Source: a virus. From it: a DNA stretch of 64,000 bases. Below are positions 1 to 8,286 of this stretch, in pieces. The notes under the pieces are model-generated. The model was not told the origin of the DNA. It made no database searches and saw nothing but the letters and a program-made list of their open reading frames with translations. Both the position numbers and the translations under genes were made by a program. The stretch covers positions 1-64,000 of IMG/VR virus record IMGVR_UViG_3300042914_002629; one strand, given 5' to 3'. Numbering within the stretch: the stretch's first letter is position 1; each line of letters opens with the position of its first letter.

Positions 1-15
1 TTCCTCGTCGACATC

Positions 16-639
16 ATGTCCTGGCAGACGGACACCTTCGGCCCCAACCAGACCCTCGCCGGCATCCGCGACCACATGCGGAAAGAGGTGAAGGAGATCG
101 AGGACGCGCCGACCGACCGCACCGAACCGATCGACCTGATCATGTTGGGCATCTCCTACCTGCGCCGGCTCGGCATGGACGCGCCCAGCATCGTGGCCCT
201 GTGGCAGCAGCGCATGGTTTCGCTCAAGGTGCGCGATTGGCCGGACTGGCGCAAGGCCGACCCCGACAAGGCGATAGAGCACGTGCGAGATGAGCCTGGC
301 GAGCTGCCTGAGCCCCGCGGCTATGCGCCCGTCGTGGCTGTGTTGCAGACCAAGCCGCGCATCGCCTGGGGAATCAGGGCCATGCAGGATGGCGTGTGGT
401 GGCAAGATCCGGCCACCGGCCAGATAGCCATGTACGGCAGTGAGAAGGCGGCGCAGGAGGCGCTGGACAGCTACCGCGGCACCGCCCGGATCAGCTTCGC
501 CACGGCCGACATCGAGCGCGCCTTCCGCAGCTACCTCGCCTCGGGCTTCGGCCGGCGGCGGCAGCCGAAATGGCATGATCGCGAGTGGGAGGCGTTCCGC
601 TGCGGCTTGCAAGCCCGGCGGCTGGCGGCGCGGCGATGA
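16..639 (+). CDS. DUF550-type (MazG-like) nucleotide pyrophosphohydrolase domain protein
   Basis: Residues 1-80 match the DUF550 dATP/dGTP pyrophosphohydrolase pattern: WQTDTFGP at the start, a GI-x2-H-x3-KE-x2-EIE segment, an Asp-rich helix (PIDLIMLG) and the closing RDWPDWRKADPDKA. Such domains would cleave dNTPs to monophosphates and adjust nucleotide pools in the infected cell. Residues 100-207 are an unrecognised extension with a Trp pair (GVWW) and a basic tail. The frame is open to the left edge of the window, so the gene may begin further upstream; the ATG at 16 is only the first start visible. The stop overlaps the next gene by ATGA. Confidence 0.75.
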   Translation: MSWQTDTFGPNQTLAGIRDHMRKEVKEIEDAPTDRTEPIDLIMLGISYLRRLGMDAPSIVALWQQRMVSLKVRDWPDWRKADPDKAIEHVRDEPGELPEPRGYAPVVAVLQTKPRIAWGIRAMQDGVWWQDPATGQIAMYGSEKAAQEALDSYRGTARISFATADIERAFRSYLASGFGRRRQPKWHDREWEAFRCGLQARRLAARR

Positions 640-884
640 GCGGCCTGCGCTGCCGCTGCCTCAAATGGAGCGACGCCAAGGGCTGCTGCCTCAAGCGGGA
701 GCCCGATCCTCCGGCAGAACCCGAGGTGACCCAGGCCATGCTCGACGCGGCCTGGGAGGCGGCGCGCAACTCGCCGCAAGAGACCTACAGCCCCGGCCTC
801 TATGTCAATCAGGAGATGTCTCAGATCGACGGCGTGATCGACATGAGGGCCATCATCCGCGCCGCATTGAGGGCACAGAAATGA
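636..884 (+). CDS. small Cys-rich hypothetical protein
   Basis: 82 residues starting MSGLRCRC. The start was chosen because its ATG overlaps the preceding stop in an ATGA, the usual arrangement in this genome. An N-terminal cluster of four or five cysteines (CRC, GCC) could bind metal, followed by a short helical domain. No family recognised. It ends in another ATGA overlap, so it is translated as part of the same small-gene operon. Confidence 0.6.
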   Translation: MSGLRCRCLKWSDAKGCCLKREPDPPAEPEVTQAMLDAAWEAARNSPQETYSPGLYVNQEMSQIDGVIDMRAIIRAALRAQK

Positions 885-1141
885 AACGCAGAGAGAACAG
901 GGGCGTGACCGTCGTGGCCATGGCAACGCTGCTGCTGGCCAGCGGCGCCATATGGGCGGCCCAATACCGCTACAACACCGACATCGCCGAGGTGCATCGA
1001 TCCTGCGATGTCGAGCGCCGCGGATGGGCCTTCACCAACGACCACCTCCAGCGCACGCTGGGGGTCGAGCGCGTCACCAGCCTGGCGCTGGAAGCGCGGG
1101 CGATGAAGGCGGAATTCGAGCTGCGCAAGCGCAGTCAATGA
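881..1141 (+). CDS. small single-pass membrane protein
   Basis: 86 residues. After a basic MKRRENR start there is one hydrophobic helix (about residues 8-30, VTVVAMATLLLASG), then a charged helical tail likely to face the periplasm, with one Cys. It could equally be a non-cleaved signal anchor. ATGA overlap with the upstream gene decides the start. Function unknown. Confidence 0.6.
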   Translation: MKRRENRGVTVVAMATLLLASGAIWAAQYRYNTDIAEVHRSCDVERRGWAFTNDHLQRTLGVERVTSLALEARAMKAEFELRKRSQ

Positions 1142-1158
1142 CTGCATAGGAGATCGAG

Positions 1159-1716
1159 ATGGATCTGTACCTCTACGGCGGCCTCGCCGCCCTGGCGCTG
1201 GGCGTCGGCTACGCGGTTTCGCGCTCCATGCGCAAGATCCGCGAGCACCAGGAAGCCGCCCTGTTGCTGCACCGGCGCATCCGCGACGAGATCATTCCGC
1301 AGCGCCGCGAAACGCCAGAGATGCGAAACCAGCGCATCGCTCACTGGCACCCGCCCATCCCGAAGCCGGAACCCGATCTGCGCTTCGTGCGCCACGGCGC
1401 GCCGGCCAGCCGCCAGTCTAGGGCGTATGCGTCGAGCGACCTGCGGCAGCCGACCTATTATAACCCGAGCCTGAACAAGGCGATGTCGGAACGCTACCCC
1501 GAAGACCCCATGACGCCGATCCTGCTGATGGGGCTGGCCGAGATGGTCGGCAGCAGCGAGAGCCCACAGCTCGGCGCATCGCCAGCCGCGCCAGAGGGCT
1601 TCACTGGCGGCGGCGGCGAGTCCGGTGGGGGTGGCGCCTCGGGGAGCTGGGATACCGGCTCCAGCGACAGCGGGAGCGCGGGCAGCGATAGCTCCAGCTC
1701 GGGAGGGTCCGAGTGA
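1159..1716 (+). CDS. membrane-anchored protein with Gly/Ser-rich tail
   Basis: 185 residues, preceded by an AGGAGAT ribosome site. An N-terminal hydrophobic segment (residues 3-22) is followed by a basic helix, a Pro-rich middle, and a low-complexity C-terminal tail of about 40 residues made of GGGG blocks and Ser/Asp runs. Such tails are usually flexible and are seen in several membrane-linked proteins of unknown role. No catalytic motif seen. The stop overlaps the next ATG in TGATG. Confidence 0.6.
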   Translation: MDLYLYGGLAALALGVGYAVSRSMRKIREHQEAALLLHRRIRDEIIPQRRETPEMRNQRIAHWHPPIPKPEPDLRFVRHGAPASRQSRAYASSDLRQPTYYNPSLNKAMSERYPEDPMTPILLMGLAEMVGSSESPQLGASPAAPEGFTGGGGESGGGGASGSWDTGSSDSGSAGSDSSSSGGSE

Positions 1717-2276
1717 TGGCCCGCGATCTGTGGTGCTGCCGGTGCGAGAGCGCCATGGACTGGAGCGACTTGACGCCGCCGCCGCCCGGTAACGCCGAGA
1801 GCATCTATTGCCAGTGCGGCGCCTTCGCCGGGCCTGGCGCCGATGAGGTGATGCCGATGGAAGACGCGGTGGCGCAAGGGCTGTGCGTCGATCCCGCGGA
1901 TCAGTTCGACAGCCGGGGCAAGCGGCGGTTCCCTGTGCTGGCCGACATGGGCGGGTTCCCCGTGCTGCTGCCTGATGGTGAGCGCGTCCAGGCCAAGTCA
2001 ACGCCGAACGCAGCCGGAGGTGTGGACATTTCCATCACCGTGGGCGATGCAAGGGAGATCGGCCGCGGGTCCGAGGTGATCAACGAGGCCATCAGGCGTG
2101 AGCTGAAGCGCACCGGCCGGCTTCCGGGCATCCCCGGCCCTCACACGGTCGAGGAAGTCTATGTGGGGGACGTGAAGGTGTGGCCAGAGCCGACACCGCC
2201 GGGCGCGTCCGAAATGGATGATGATGCGAAGCGCAAGGCCGAGGCCGAGCGCGTCGCCAAGGCAATGGGGTGGTAG
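1716..2276 (+). CDS. hypothetical protein with CxC-type zinc-binding N-terminus
   Basis: 186 residues. Cysteines at the start (WCCRC) and around residue 32 (YCQCG) resemble a zinc ribbon of the kind CxxC-x20-CxC. A middle region follows (SITVGDAREIGRGSEVINEA), then a charged C-terminus. The start at 1716 forms a TGATG overlap with the upstream gene; a GTG three bases earlier is also open. No family recognised. Confidence 0.6.
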   Translation: MARDLWCCRCESAMDWSDLTPPPPGNAESIYCQCGAFAGPGADEVMPMEDAVAQGLCVDPADQFDSRGKRRFPVLADMGGFPVLLPDGERVQAKSTPNAAGGVDISITVGDAREIGRGSEVINEAIRRELKRTGRLPGIPGPHTVEEVYVGDVKVWPEPTPPGASEMDDDAKRKAEAERVAKAMGW

Positions 2277-2277
2277 C

Positions 2278-2676
2278 GTGCCTGTCAAGTATGTGAAGGT
2301 CATCCGCCGGGAGGATATCCAGGCCGATCCCGACGTGCTGTGGTGTTTCGGGGACAACCTGGCCGGCGTCGGGCTCGGCGGCCAGGCCAAGGAATGCCGC
2401 GGCGAGCCGAACGCCGTGGGCATCCCCACCAAGCGGCTGCCGAGCATGGAAGAGCGCGCGTTCTTCAGCGATGCCGACCTGCCCGCGATGACCACGGCGT
2501 TCTCGCCGATGCTGAAGCGGCTGCATGAGCACCTACAGGCGGGCGGCACGGTCCATTTCCCCGTGATGGGCGTGGGAACGGGCTTCGCCGACCTGCGGCG
2601 CCGGGCGCCCGCCGTGTGGGCCTACCTGCGCGACACGCTGGCCGTCCTGGGGATCGAGAACCCCAAGAGCCGATGA
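2278..2676 (+). CDS. conserved phage protein, DUF7831-like (macro-domain-like pattern)
   Basis: 132 residues from a GTG just after the preceding TAG. The sequence has FGDNLAGVGLGGQAKECRGE, an IPTKRLPSMEE block and, near the end, VMGVGTGFADLRRRAP. The glycine-rich blocks at both ends and the closing GTG-x-A-x-L-x2-RAP pattern are those of a widespread small phage protein that looks related to nucleotide- or ADP-ribose-binding macro-like folds. The family name is recalled, not searched; biochemical role unknown. Confidence 0.6.
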   Translation: MPVKYVKVIRREDIQADPDVLWCFGDNLAGVGLGGQAKECRGEPNAVGIPTKRLPSMEERAFFSDADLPAMTTAFSPMLKRLHEHLQAGGTVHFPVMGVGTGFADLRRRAPAVWAYLRDTLAVLGIENPKSR

Positions 2677-2885
2677 TGCACACCCCCGAGGATCGCCCGG
2701 CCTGCTGGACCGCCACGCTGCGCGAGCCCTCGGGGCCGCACATGGATGCGTTTTGGGACAAGGGACGCGCCTGCGGCAACTTCCGCACGGCTGAAGATGA
2801 GGCGGCAGCCCTGCATCTCACGCCGACCTGCGCCGGCTGCGCGCGTGCCCAGCGAGCGCGTGACCTGCGCGAGGCATCGGTCTAG
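2673..2885 (+). CDS. small Cys-containing hypothetical protein
   Basis: 70 residues beginning MM; the first ATG overlaps the stop of the upstream gene. Contains ACGNF and TCAGCAR, so C-x..-C-x2-C spacing that could hold a metal. Family not recognised. Confidence 0.5.
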   Translation: MMHTPEDRPACWTATLREPSGPHMDAFWDKGRACGNFRTAEDEAAALHLTPTCAGCARAQRARDLREASV

Positions 2886-2917
2886 CATCCATCCATCTGA
2901 GCGAAAGGGCACCTACC

Positions 2918-3166
2918 ATGCGCGTGAGCACCAACCCGAAAGATCCGGGCTTCGTCGGACGGGATACCCCCGCCATCTACCGGATCTTCCTGGATGGCGA
3001 AGAGGTTCTGGACGTGATCACCGCGGACAGCGACACCGGCGAAGTCATCACCTACGTGCAGCTCCCCAGCGGCGCATTCGAGGCCGACCCGCGCACCGGC
3101 CGGGCCAAGACCCAGATCCGCAAGGGTCGCGTCCTGATCGTGCCATCCGCGGTGCCCGTGCAATGA
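2918..3166 (+). CDS. small hypothetical protein with extended ribosome site
   Basis: 82 residues. Its start is fixed by the motif GCGAAAGGGCA six bases upstream of the ATG, one of about a dozen copies of this ribosome-binding signal in the window. The protein is predicted mostly beta (IYRIFLDGEEVLDVITAD). It begins a new translational cluster after a 30-base gap. Confidence 0.65.
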   Translation: MRVSTNPKDPGFVGRDTPAIYRIFLDGEEVLDVITADSDTGEVITYVQLPSGAFEADPRTGRAKTQIRKGRVLIVPSAVPVQ

Positions 3167-3522
3167 GCGCGGTGCTGCTGGTCAATCAAGCCTTCGTGGA
3201 TGCCCTGATGGCCGATCCTAAGTACAAGGCCATGGTGGATGGCGGAGAGCTGATCGTGGGCATCAACATCTACGGCGGCAAGACGCTGTCGGGGTTATGG
3301 GTGGATGAGCTGTGCAACAGAGGCATGTCGCCCGAGGCGTTTTCGTGGGGCCTGACCCAGCTCATGTCGCCCAACCTCACGCCCGCCGATCTGATGGGCG
3401 CCTTCAAGTTCTCCGATCCGGTCAAGGCCGTGCCCGCTGGCGAGCCCGACAACCGCACCGCCCGCCGCAAGCGTGAGGCGCAGGAGCGCAACCGGCGCCC
3501 GCCGCGCAAGGCGAGGTATTGA
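3163..3522 (+). CDS. hypothetical protein with basic C-terminal tail
   Basis: 119 residues starting MSAVLLVNQAF, an ATGA overlap with the upstream stop. The body is helical; the last 25 residues are strongly basic (RTARRKREAQERNRRPPRK), consistent with nucleic-acid contact. No family recognised. Confidence 0.6.
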   Translation: MSAVLLVNQAFVDALMADPKYKAMVDGGELIVGINIYGGKTLSGLWVDELCNRGMSPEAFSWGLTQLMSPNLTPADLMGAFKFSDPVKAVPAGEPDNRTARRKREAQERNRRPPRKARY

Positions 3523-3707
3523 TGGGCGTCGAGGGCAAAGAGATGGACCTGGCGCTCGCCAGGCTGCGCGCCGCGTCGCTAAGCGGAGCGCCCGAGGATC
3601 GAGCCTCCCGCGTCGAGGCGGCAGAGGCGCAGATCCGCAAGCTGGCCGAGCCCAAGCCGAACCGCAAGCAACGGCGCCGGGCCGCGGCAATGAAGGGGAA
3701 GCGATGA
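3522..3707 (+). CDS. small basic helical protein
   Basis: 61 residues, start ATG at 3522 in a TGATG overlap. Charged alpha-helical sequence with a basic C-terminus (RKQRRRAAAMKGKR). Unknown function; probably co-translated with its neighbours. Confidence 0.5.
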   Translation: MGVEGKEMDLALARLRAASLSGAPEDRASRVEAAEAQIRKLAEPKPNRKQRRRAAAMKGKR

Positions 3708-3901
3708 AGGCGGCGCAATGGGACTCCGGCTCGAAAAGCTGCGGCACATGCTCGCTTTGGGCCATATTGCCGCCTGACTGGGGCGGGTGCGGCGTCTGTC
3801 ACAGGTTCCCGCCTGTCCCGGTCTACAACCCCGAGGCCAAGGATGTCCAAACCCATGCCCCCATCACGCCGCCGACGCATTGGTGCGCTGAGCACACCTG
3901 A
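3704..3901 (+). CDS. small zinc-finger-like phage protein
   Basis: 65 residues. The pattern CGTC-x12-GGCGVCHRFPP-x..-WCAEH is that of a common short phage protein (CxxC, then GxCxRxPP, then WC-x-E) presumed to bind zinc. The start is an ATGA overlap; the last 59 bases overlap the beginning of the methyltransferase gene in another frame. Confidence 0.6.
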   Translation: MKAAQWDSGSKSCGTCSLWAILPPDWGGCGVCHRFPPVPVYNPEAKDVQTHAPITPPTHWCAEHT

Positions 3902-5264
3902 GCCCGATCCCGCCTTCGTGGCGATCGAGCCGCCGGACGCGCCGATCGCGACCCTGGCCGTGGAGTACCGGCCATATGAGACGCTGGTGCCATATGACCG
4001 CAACGCCCGCACGCACAGCGCCGAGCAGGTAGAGCAGATCGCGGCCTCCATGGTCGCGTTCGGCTGGACCAATCCCGTGCTGGTGGATGAGCACAGCGGC
4101 ATCATCGCCGGCCACGGGCGGCGCCTCGGCGCGCAGCGAGCGTGGGATACCGGCCGGGTGATCCCGAACGTGCCCAAGGGCATGGTGCCCGTGATCGTGC
4201 TGCGCGGCCTGTCGCAGGCCAAGAAAGAGGCTCTGATCCTCGCCGACAACAAGATCGCCCTCAACGCCGGTTGGGATGATCGGCTGCTGGCCACCGAGCT
4301 GGCCAACCTACAGGACGCGCTTGAGGCCGAGGGGCTGGATCTGGCGATCACCGGGTTCGATGATGCCGAGGCGTCCAAGCTGATCGACGCGTTGGAAGAG
4401 CATGGGCCTGGCCTGGGCGGCGGCGATGATGCCCCTGACTTCCCGATCGAGCCCGTGAGCCGCACCGGCGACCTGTGGCTGTTGGGCGATCACCGCCTGC
4501 TGGTGGGCGACACGCTGGACCCGGCGGCGATGGAACGGCTCATGAACGGCGCCAAGGCCGATCTGGTGCTGACCGATCCTCCCTACGGGATCGACTACCA
4601 CTACAGCCGGGCCGAGGATAAGGGGCGCATCCAGGGCGACAAGATGTCCGGCGCCGACCTGATCAACTTCCTCGGCGACGCCTTCAAGGCGCTGCTGGCC
4701 GCGTCCAAGCCGAGCGCGCCGCTCTACATCTGGTTCAGCAGCAACATGACGAAAGAGACCCACATCGCCCTCGGCAACGCCGGGAAAAAGCCGTCGACCG
4801 AGATCATTTGGGACAAGGCGGCCCTCGGGGTGGGCTTCAACGACTACCGGAACAGCCATGAGGCGTGCATCTTCGTGTCCGGCGGCAAGGGCGCCTGGTA
4901 CGGCGGACGCGATGAAAGCACCATCTGGCAGGTCAAGCGCGAGCGCGACTACAAGCACCCGACGCAGAAGCCGGCCGAGCTGTTCATTCGCGCGGTGCGC
5001 AACAGCTCCAAGCAAGGCGACATGGTGGTGGATGGGTTCGGCGGCAGCGGCACCACCGTGATCGCTTGCCAGGCCACCGGGCGGGCCGCGCGGGTGATGG
5101 AGAAGGAACCCGGCTACGCCGACGTGATCATCGGCCGGTGGCAGAAGTGGACAGGCCAGGCCGCGACACTGGCGACCAAGGATGGGATGACCTTTGCCGA
5201 GGTGCTGGCCGAGCGCCAGCCGCAGGCGCCGCTGGGCGTGCAGATCGAGCGCAAGACCCGCTGA
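3843..5264 (+). CDS. ParB-like domain fused to DNA methyltransferase (beta-class N4/N6 order)
   Basis: 473 residues. Residues 35-180 are a ParB/Srx-type domain (RNARTHSAEQVEQI, then GIIAGHGRRLGA). Residues 200-473 are a methyltransferase with TDPPYGIDY near residue 245 and the SAM-binding FGGSGTT near residue 400. That order (catalytic motif IV before motif I) is the beta class, methylating N4-cytosine or N6-adenine. Such solitary phage enzymes protect phage DNA from host restriction or mark it for packaging or regulation; no nuclease partner is present. Last gene of the rightward left arm. Confidence 0.85.
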   Translation: MSKPMPPSRRRRIGALSTPEPDPAFVAIEPPDAPIATLAVEYRPYETLVPYDRNARTHSAEQVEQIAASMVAFGWTNPVLVDEHSGIIAGHGRRLGAQRAWDTGRVIPNVPKGMVPVIVLRGLSQAKKEALILADNKIALNAGWDDRLLATELANLQDALEAEGLDLAITGFDDAEASKLIDALEEHGPGLGGGDDAPDFPIEPVSRTGDLWLLGDHRLLVGDTLDPAAMERLMNGAKADLVLTDPPYGIDYHYSRAEDKGRIQGDKMSGADLINFLGDAFKALLAASKPSAPLYIWFSSNMTKETHIALGNAGKKPSTEIIWDKAALGVGFNDYRNSHEACIFVSGGKGAWYGGRDESTIWQVKRERDYKHPTQKPAELFIRAVRNSSKQGDMVVDGFGGSGTTVIACQATGRAARVMEKEPGYADVIIGRWQKWTGQAATLATKDGMTFAEVLAERQPQAPLGVQIERKTR

Positions 5265-5272
5265 AACGAAAC

Positions 5273-5301
5273 GACCCGCCGGAGGTTGAGTCCGGCGGGT
5301 C
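5273..5301. terminator. hairpin between convergent genes
   Basis: A perfect 11-base inverted repeat (GACCCGCCGGA / TCCGGCGGGTC) with a 7-base loop, directly after the methyltransferase stop and before the convergent leftward genes. There is no T-run on either side, so termination efficiency is uncertain. Confidence 0.55.
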
Positions 5302-5365
5302 GATCCCGCAGCCGAGACGAAAGGGCAATTCCATCAGGCGCAGGTCGGAAGATAAGCCAATCCGA

Positions 5366-5809
5366 TCAATGGTCAAGCATCAATTGTACCAGCGCCTCGC
5401 CGGCCAGCCCGCCGATCGTGTTCTCGACACCGTATCGGGTCTCGGCCGCCTCAAGGGCCTTGCGTAGAGCCTGGCGCGTCCGCGGCGAAAGCTGCACCGG
5501 CGACGCCACCATGATGAGCACCGCCGGCCCGGACTCGTGAACCCCCTCAATGAAGCCTTCGGCCGTGCGCTTCCAGCTCCAGCCCGGCCGCTCATAGTGC
5601 TCCCGCAGGAGGCGCTGGATGTCATCCTGTGGGGTCGGGTGGTAGATGGGCCATTTCGAGCGCAGGGAGGCGCTACGGGCCTCCCGCTGGCGCCTGGGTA
5701 TGGTGCGCAGGTCGAGGCTTCCATCGGCCTTGTGGCGCGGCCCTGCGCCGCGGCGGTAGCGCCAACGGCAGTAGGTCGCGTCCCAATATCGCTCCCGCTC
5801 TTCAGCCAT
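5366..5809 (-). CDS. hypothetical protein, last gene of leftward operon
   Basis: 147 residues starting MAEERERYWDATY. The start overlaps the upstream stop by 8 bases. N-terminal half basic and aromatic (WRYRRGAGPRHK), C-terminal half helical (RTRQALRKALEAAETRYG). No family recognised. Confidence 0.6.
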   Translation of the reverse strand: MAEERERYWDATYCRWRYRRGAGPRHKADGSLDLRTIPRRQREARSASLRSKWPIYHPTPQDDIQRLLREHYERPGWSWKRTAEGFIEGVHESGPAVLIMVASPVQLSPRTRQALRKALEAAETRYGVENTIGGLAGEALVQLMLDH

Positions 5810-5993
5810 GCGACCAGACCCACCCCTCTCCATCGCAGGTTTCGCAGTCCACCGACTCCAGGTTGCGGACGTAGGCAGGTTCATCCTGCCCAACAACCCT
5901 GTGGACCTGCACAAGGGCGCGGGTGCCCTTCCGCTCCCCGTGACAGCTCGGGCAGACCTGCTGCACCGTGTGATCGCCCCGAGGCATGTGCAT
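5802..5993 (-). CDS. small zinc-finger protein, DnaJ-type CxxCxG pair
   Basis: 63 residues with CPSCHGE near the N-terminus and CETCDGEG near the C-terminus: two CxxCxG half-sites as in DnaJ central zinc fingers, enough for one zinc ion. The start forms an ATGA overlap with the upstream cupin-like gene. Likely a small metal-binding adaptor; partner unknown. Confidence 0.65.
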   Translation of the reverse strand: MHMPRGDHTVQQVCPSCHGERKGTRALVQVHRVVGQDEPAYVRNLESVDCETCDGEGWVWSHG

Positions 5994-6661
5994 CAATCGC
6001 ACCCCTTCCCGATCGCGGCGCCATCCGGGCCGCTGGTGAATTCCTTCCAGTGGCGCCACCCCTGCGGACAGGCGAAGCCCCACTCGCGCACCTTCGGCCC
6101 AGTCAGGAACAGCGACCACGCCGGACGCACCCGCTTGAGGCTGTCGCGCGTGAGCCTGATCCGGTGGAGCTGCGTCGCCTCCCGCACGATGGGCTGGAAC
6201 AGGTGGCGCTTGATCCCCTTCGGGTGCTCGGGCGTGTGCTCCCAATACCCGCGATAGATCGGGATCGAGATATTGTCCCACGGGTGATCGTGGAGCGCCC
6301 GATCATCATCGTCCCGCACCACCATGTGCAGATAGAGCTGGGCGACCGCCTCGCCCTCGCCGGCCCGCACGATGTGCCAGCGGTGCATGTAGGGGTTGCC
6401 CTCGCTGCCGATGGTGTAGTCCGGCGCCCGCGACTGCTGGAGCGCCGACAGCGCCGGCACAAAGTACGGCATCTCGTAGCAGAGCAGGGGCCAGAGGTAG
6501 CCAGCCTTGTCGGCCGCCTTGGCCCGACGCGCCACGCGCGAGAGCGCGGCGATGCCATCGGCGTGATCCTTCAGAACGGGATTGGAGTGCGCGGTCACCG
6601 CGTTGATGAGCGCCATGGCCGTCTCGCCGGCCAGAATGTGGGATTGATCAGGGATAGTCAT
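5993..6661 (-). CDS. cupin-like conserved phage protein
   Basis: 222 residues. The core contains LHDHPWDNISIPIYRGYWEH, a later LHRIRL and WSLFLTGPKVREWGF followed by CPQGWRHWKEF. This His-rich beta-barrel pattern is that of small cupin-like proteins common in proteobacterial phages, with HDH and a later His as likely metal ligands. Substrate unknown. A GAGAGGGCA ribosome motif lies upstream of the start. Confidence 0.65.
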   Translation of the reverse strand: MTIPDQSHILAGETAMALINAVTAHSNPVLKDHADGIAALSRVARRAKAADKAGYLWPLLCYEMPYFVPALSALQQSRAPDYTIGSEGNPYMHRWHIVRAGEGEAVAQLYLHMVVRDDDDRALHDHPWDNISIPIYRGYWEHTPEHPKGIKRHLFQPIVREATQLHRIRLTRDSLKRVRPAWSLFLTGPKVREWGFACPQGWRHWKEFTSGPDGAAIGKGCD

Positions 6662-6693
6662 GATGGAAGGTGCCCTCTCGTTTCAGCAGTAGA

Positions 6694-7158
6694 TCAGAAG
6701 TCGCCCGGCGCGGCTTGCAAGCAAGTCAGGCCGTTCTGGCGCCACATGGCGACGACGCTATTGCGATCATCGATCACGATCTGTGGATCATAACCCCGAT
6801 CGCGCAGCGTATCGAGCATATCCAGCTTCACTTCATGGTCTGGTCGGTGGTCACCATGCTTGCGCACGAACAGCTCATTGTGCGGGATCTTGTGCTCATC
6901 CAGCCACACCATGGTGGTGTAGATGTCTTCGGCGTTCCGGCCCGAGCACAGCAGGATGCGGCAGCCGGCCGTGTGCAGGATACGCACCAGGGCGACCACC
7001 GGCCACACCGGCTCATCCTCCATCATCGCCGCGGCGAACGCCTTCCAGTCCGGTTTCCAGTCCGGGAACAGCTCGGGCGTGCCAGAGGCGTGAACGATGT
7101 GGTGCCGCCGGTGCTCGACATCCGCCAAGGTGCCGTCGATGTCCACGATGATATCCAT
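6694..7158 (-). CDS. HAD-family phosphatase (polynucleotide kinase 3'-phosphatase-like)
   Basis: 154 residues starting MDIIVDIDGTLADVEHRR. DIDGT (residues 6-10) is the HAD nucleophile motif; LLCSGRN is motif II and QIVIDDRNSVVAMW the acidic motif IV. The arrangement resembles the phosphatase half of T4 Pnk and related phage proteins that remove 3' or 5' phosphates from nucleic acid or nucleotides. No kinase domain is attached. A GTG six bases upstream (GTGA overlap) is an alternative start; the ATG at 7158 has the better spaced AGGGG. Confidence 0.75.
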   Translation of the reverse strand: MDIIVDIDGTLADVEHRRHHIVHASGTPELFPDWKPDWKAFAAAMMEDEPVWPVVALVRILHTAGCRILLCSGRNAEDIYTTMVWLDEHKIPHNELFVRKHGDHRPDHEVKLDMLDTLRDRGYDPQIVIDDRNSVVAMWRQNGLTCLQAAPGDF

Positions 7159-7160
7159 TC

Positions 7161-7424
7161 TCACTTACCCCTGATCTGCTGGATGTCGAAGTTCATGGGA
7201 CGCGCCGCGACCATCGGGGGTGTGTAGCGCATCCAATAGACGCGCCGGCCGCCGAGGCTCATGGCTACGCCATCTTCCTGCAACCGGTACTCTTCCCCGT
7301 ATGCCCAAAACCACAGCCCGCCGTCGTGCCAACGGATGGCGACAATGCGATCATCGCCGGAAAAGCTGTATTTGACGTAAACCCGCCGGAACAGCAGGCA
7401 CATCAGGGCGCGCCACAGGTCCAT
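7161..7424 (-). CDS. small hypothetical protein
   Basis: 87 residues starting MDLWRALMCLLFRR; the start overlaps the upstream stop in TAATG. A weakly hydrophobic N-terminal helix is followed by a beta-rich, tyrosine/tryptophan-rich domain (WHDGGLWFWAYGEEYRL). Could be membrane-associated. No family recognised. Confidence 0.55.
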   Translation of the reverse strand: MDLWRALMCLLFRRVYVKYSFSGDDRIVAIRWHDGGLWFWAYGEEYRLQEDGVAMSLGGRRVYWMRYTPPMVAARPMNFDIQQIRGK

Positions 7425-7993
7425 TACTTCGCCTCCGGGAAAACGATGTTGAGGTAGTCGGCAGCCAGCCGGCGCAGCGCCGGAACCGGATCGGTGACAT
7501 TCCAGATCGGCGCCGGCCCGAAGTCGCTTGCGACCGTGTCGAGGTGCCGCGCCAGCAGGTCGCCCCAACTGGTCAGGTAGGCGGCCTTGGAGCCGCTGGC
7601 CGTGACCATGACCGCCGCGACCTGCACGGCGGCGTTCCCCGTGGTCAGGTACACGCCGCTGGTGGCCACAGACAGGAAGGCGATGCAGCCCAGCGTGAGC
7701 TGTTCCCCGATCGGGTCGCCCTCCAGCGGCTTGAGCGGCTTGAGGCAGAAGAAATCGAAGGCGTGGCGGCATTCCCGCTCAAGGTCGACATCTGCGGCCC
7801 GAGCCCACGCATCGGCCGTGGTGACCTGCTCAGCGACAGGGACGCTCTTGCTGGAGACATTGAGCCTGTCGGCCAGGCCGCGGTTGAACACCGCGGTCAC
7901 CACCTGTTTGGCCCAAATCGAGCCGCCCAGCGCCTTGGCAACTTCGTTGATGGTCTGGCGCGCCAGTTCGGCGGCGCCCTTCGCGCGTTCCAT
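7424..7993 (-). CDS. hypothetical protein with extended ribosome site
   Basis: 189 residues starting MERAKGAAELARQTIN. The start is set by CGAAAGGGCA at 7999-8008, five bases upstream. Mostly helical with a glycine/alanine-rich centre. No catalytic motif or family recognised. In the same leftward operon as its neighbours. Confidence 0.6.
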   Translation of the reverse strand: MERAKGAAELARQTINEVAKALGGSIWAKQVVTAVFNRGLADRLNVSSKSVPVAEQVTTADAWARAADVDLERECRHAFDFFCLKPLKPLEGDPIGEQLTLGCIAFLSVATSGVYLTTGNAAVQVAAVMVTASGSKAAYLTSWGDLLARHLDTVASDFGPAPIWNVTDPVPALRRLAADYLNIVFPEAK

Positions 7994-8013
7994 GGATTTG
8001 CCCTTTCGTCGGT

Positions 8014-8286
8014 TCAGCGAGGAACGATCTGCCCTTCGCCCATGATCGGGGATTTGTTCTTCACAATCTCCCCGTCGCAGATGTTGATGATGTCGGCGGC
8101 GGCCTTCACGAACCCGGCCTTGCCCCGCCACCTCTTGGCGGTTTCCACCACCTCGGGCGGGTGCCCGCCGGTCGGCTCATAGGACAGCAGACCGGCGGAC
8201 TCGATGTCGCAGATGTCCGCGATGTCGTAGAGGACCGCCTTAAGCCCGTGCTCCCGGATCAGAGAGACCAACACGTCGCGCATCAT
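8014..8286 (-). CDS. small hypothetical protein
   Basis: 90 residues (start MM at 8286, or the second ATG at 8283). Helical, acidic. It overlaps the end of the upstream gene by 47 bases in another frame, a longer overlap than usual here, so one of the two boundaries may be imperfect. Confidence 0.55.
   Translation of the reverse strand: MMRDVLVSLIREHGLKAVLYDIADICDIESAGLLSYEPTGGHPPEVVETAKRWRGKAGFVKAAADIINICDGEIVKNKSPIMGEGQIVPR

Noticed and set aside
5317-5328. CGAAAGGGCA on the plus strand
   Set aside because: No start codon or gene follows within usual spacing; probably chance or a relic.
5537-6793. 418-residue plus-strand frame
   Set aside because: Antisense to three leftward genes with clear starts and motifs; Pro/Arg-rich shadow sequence.
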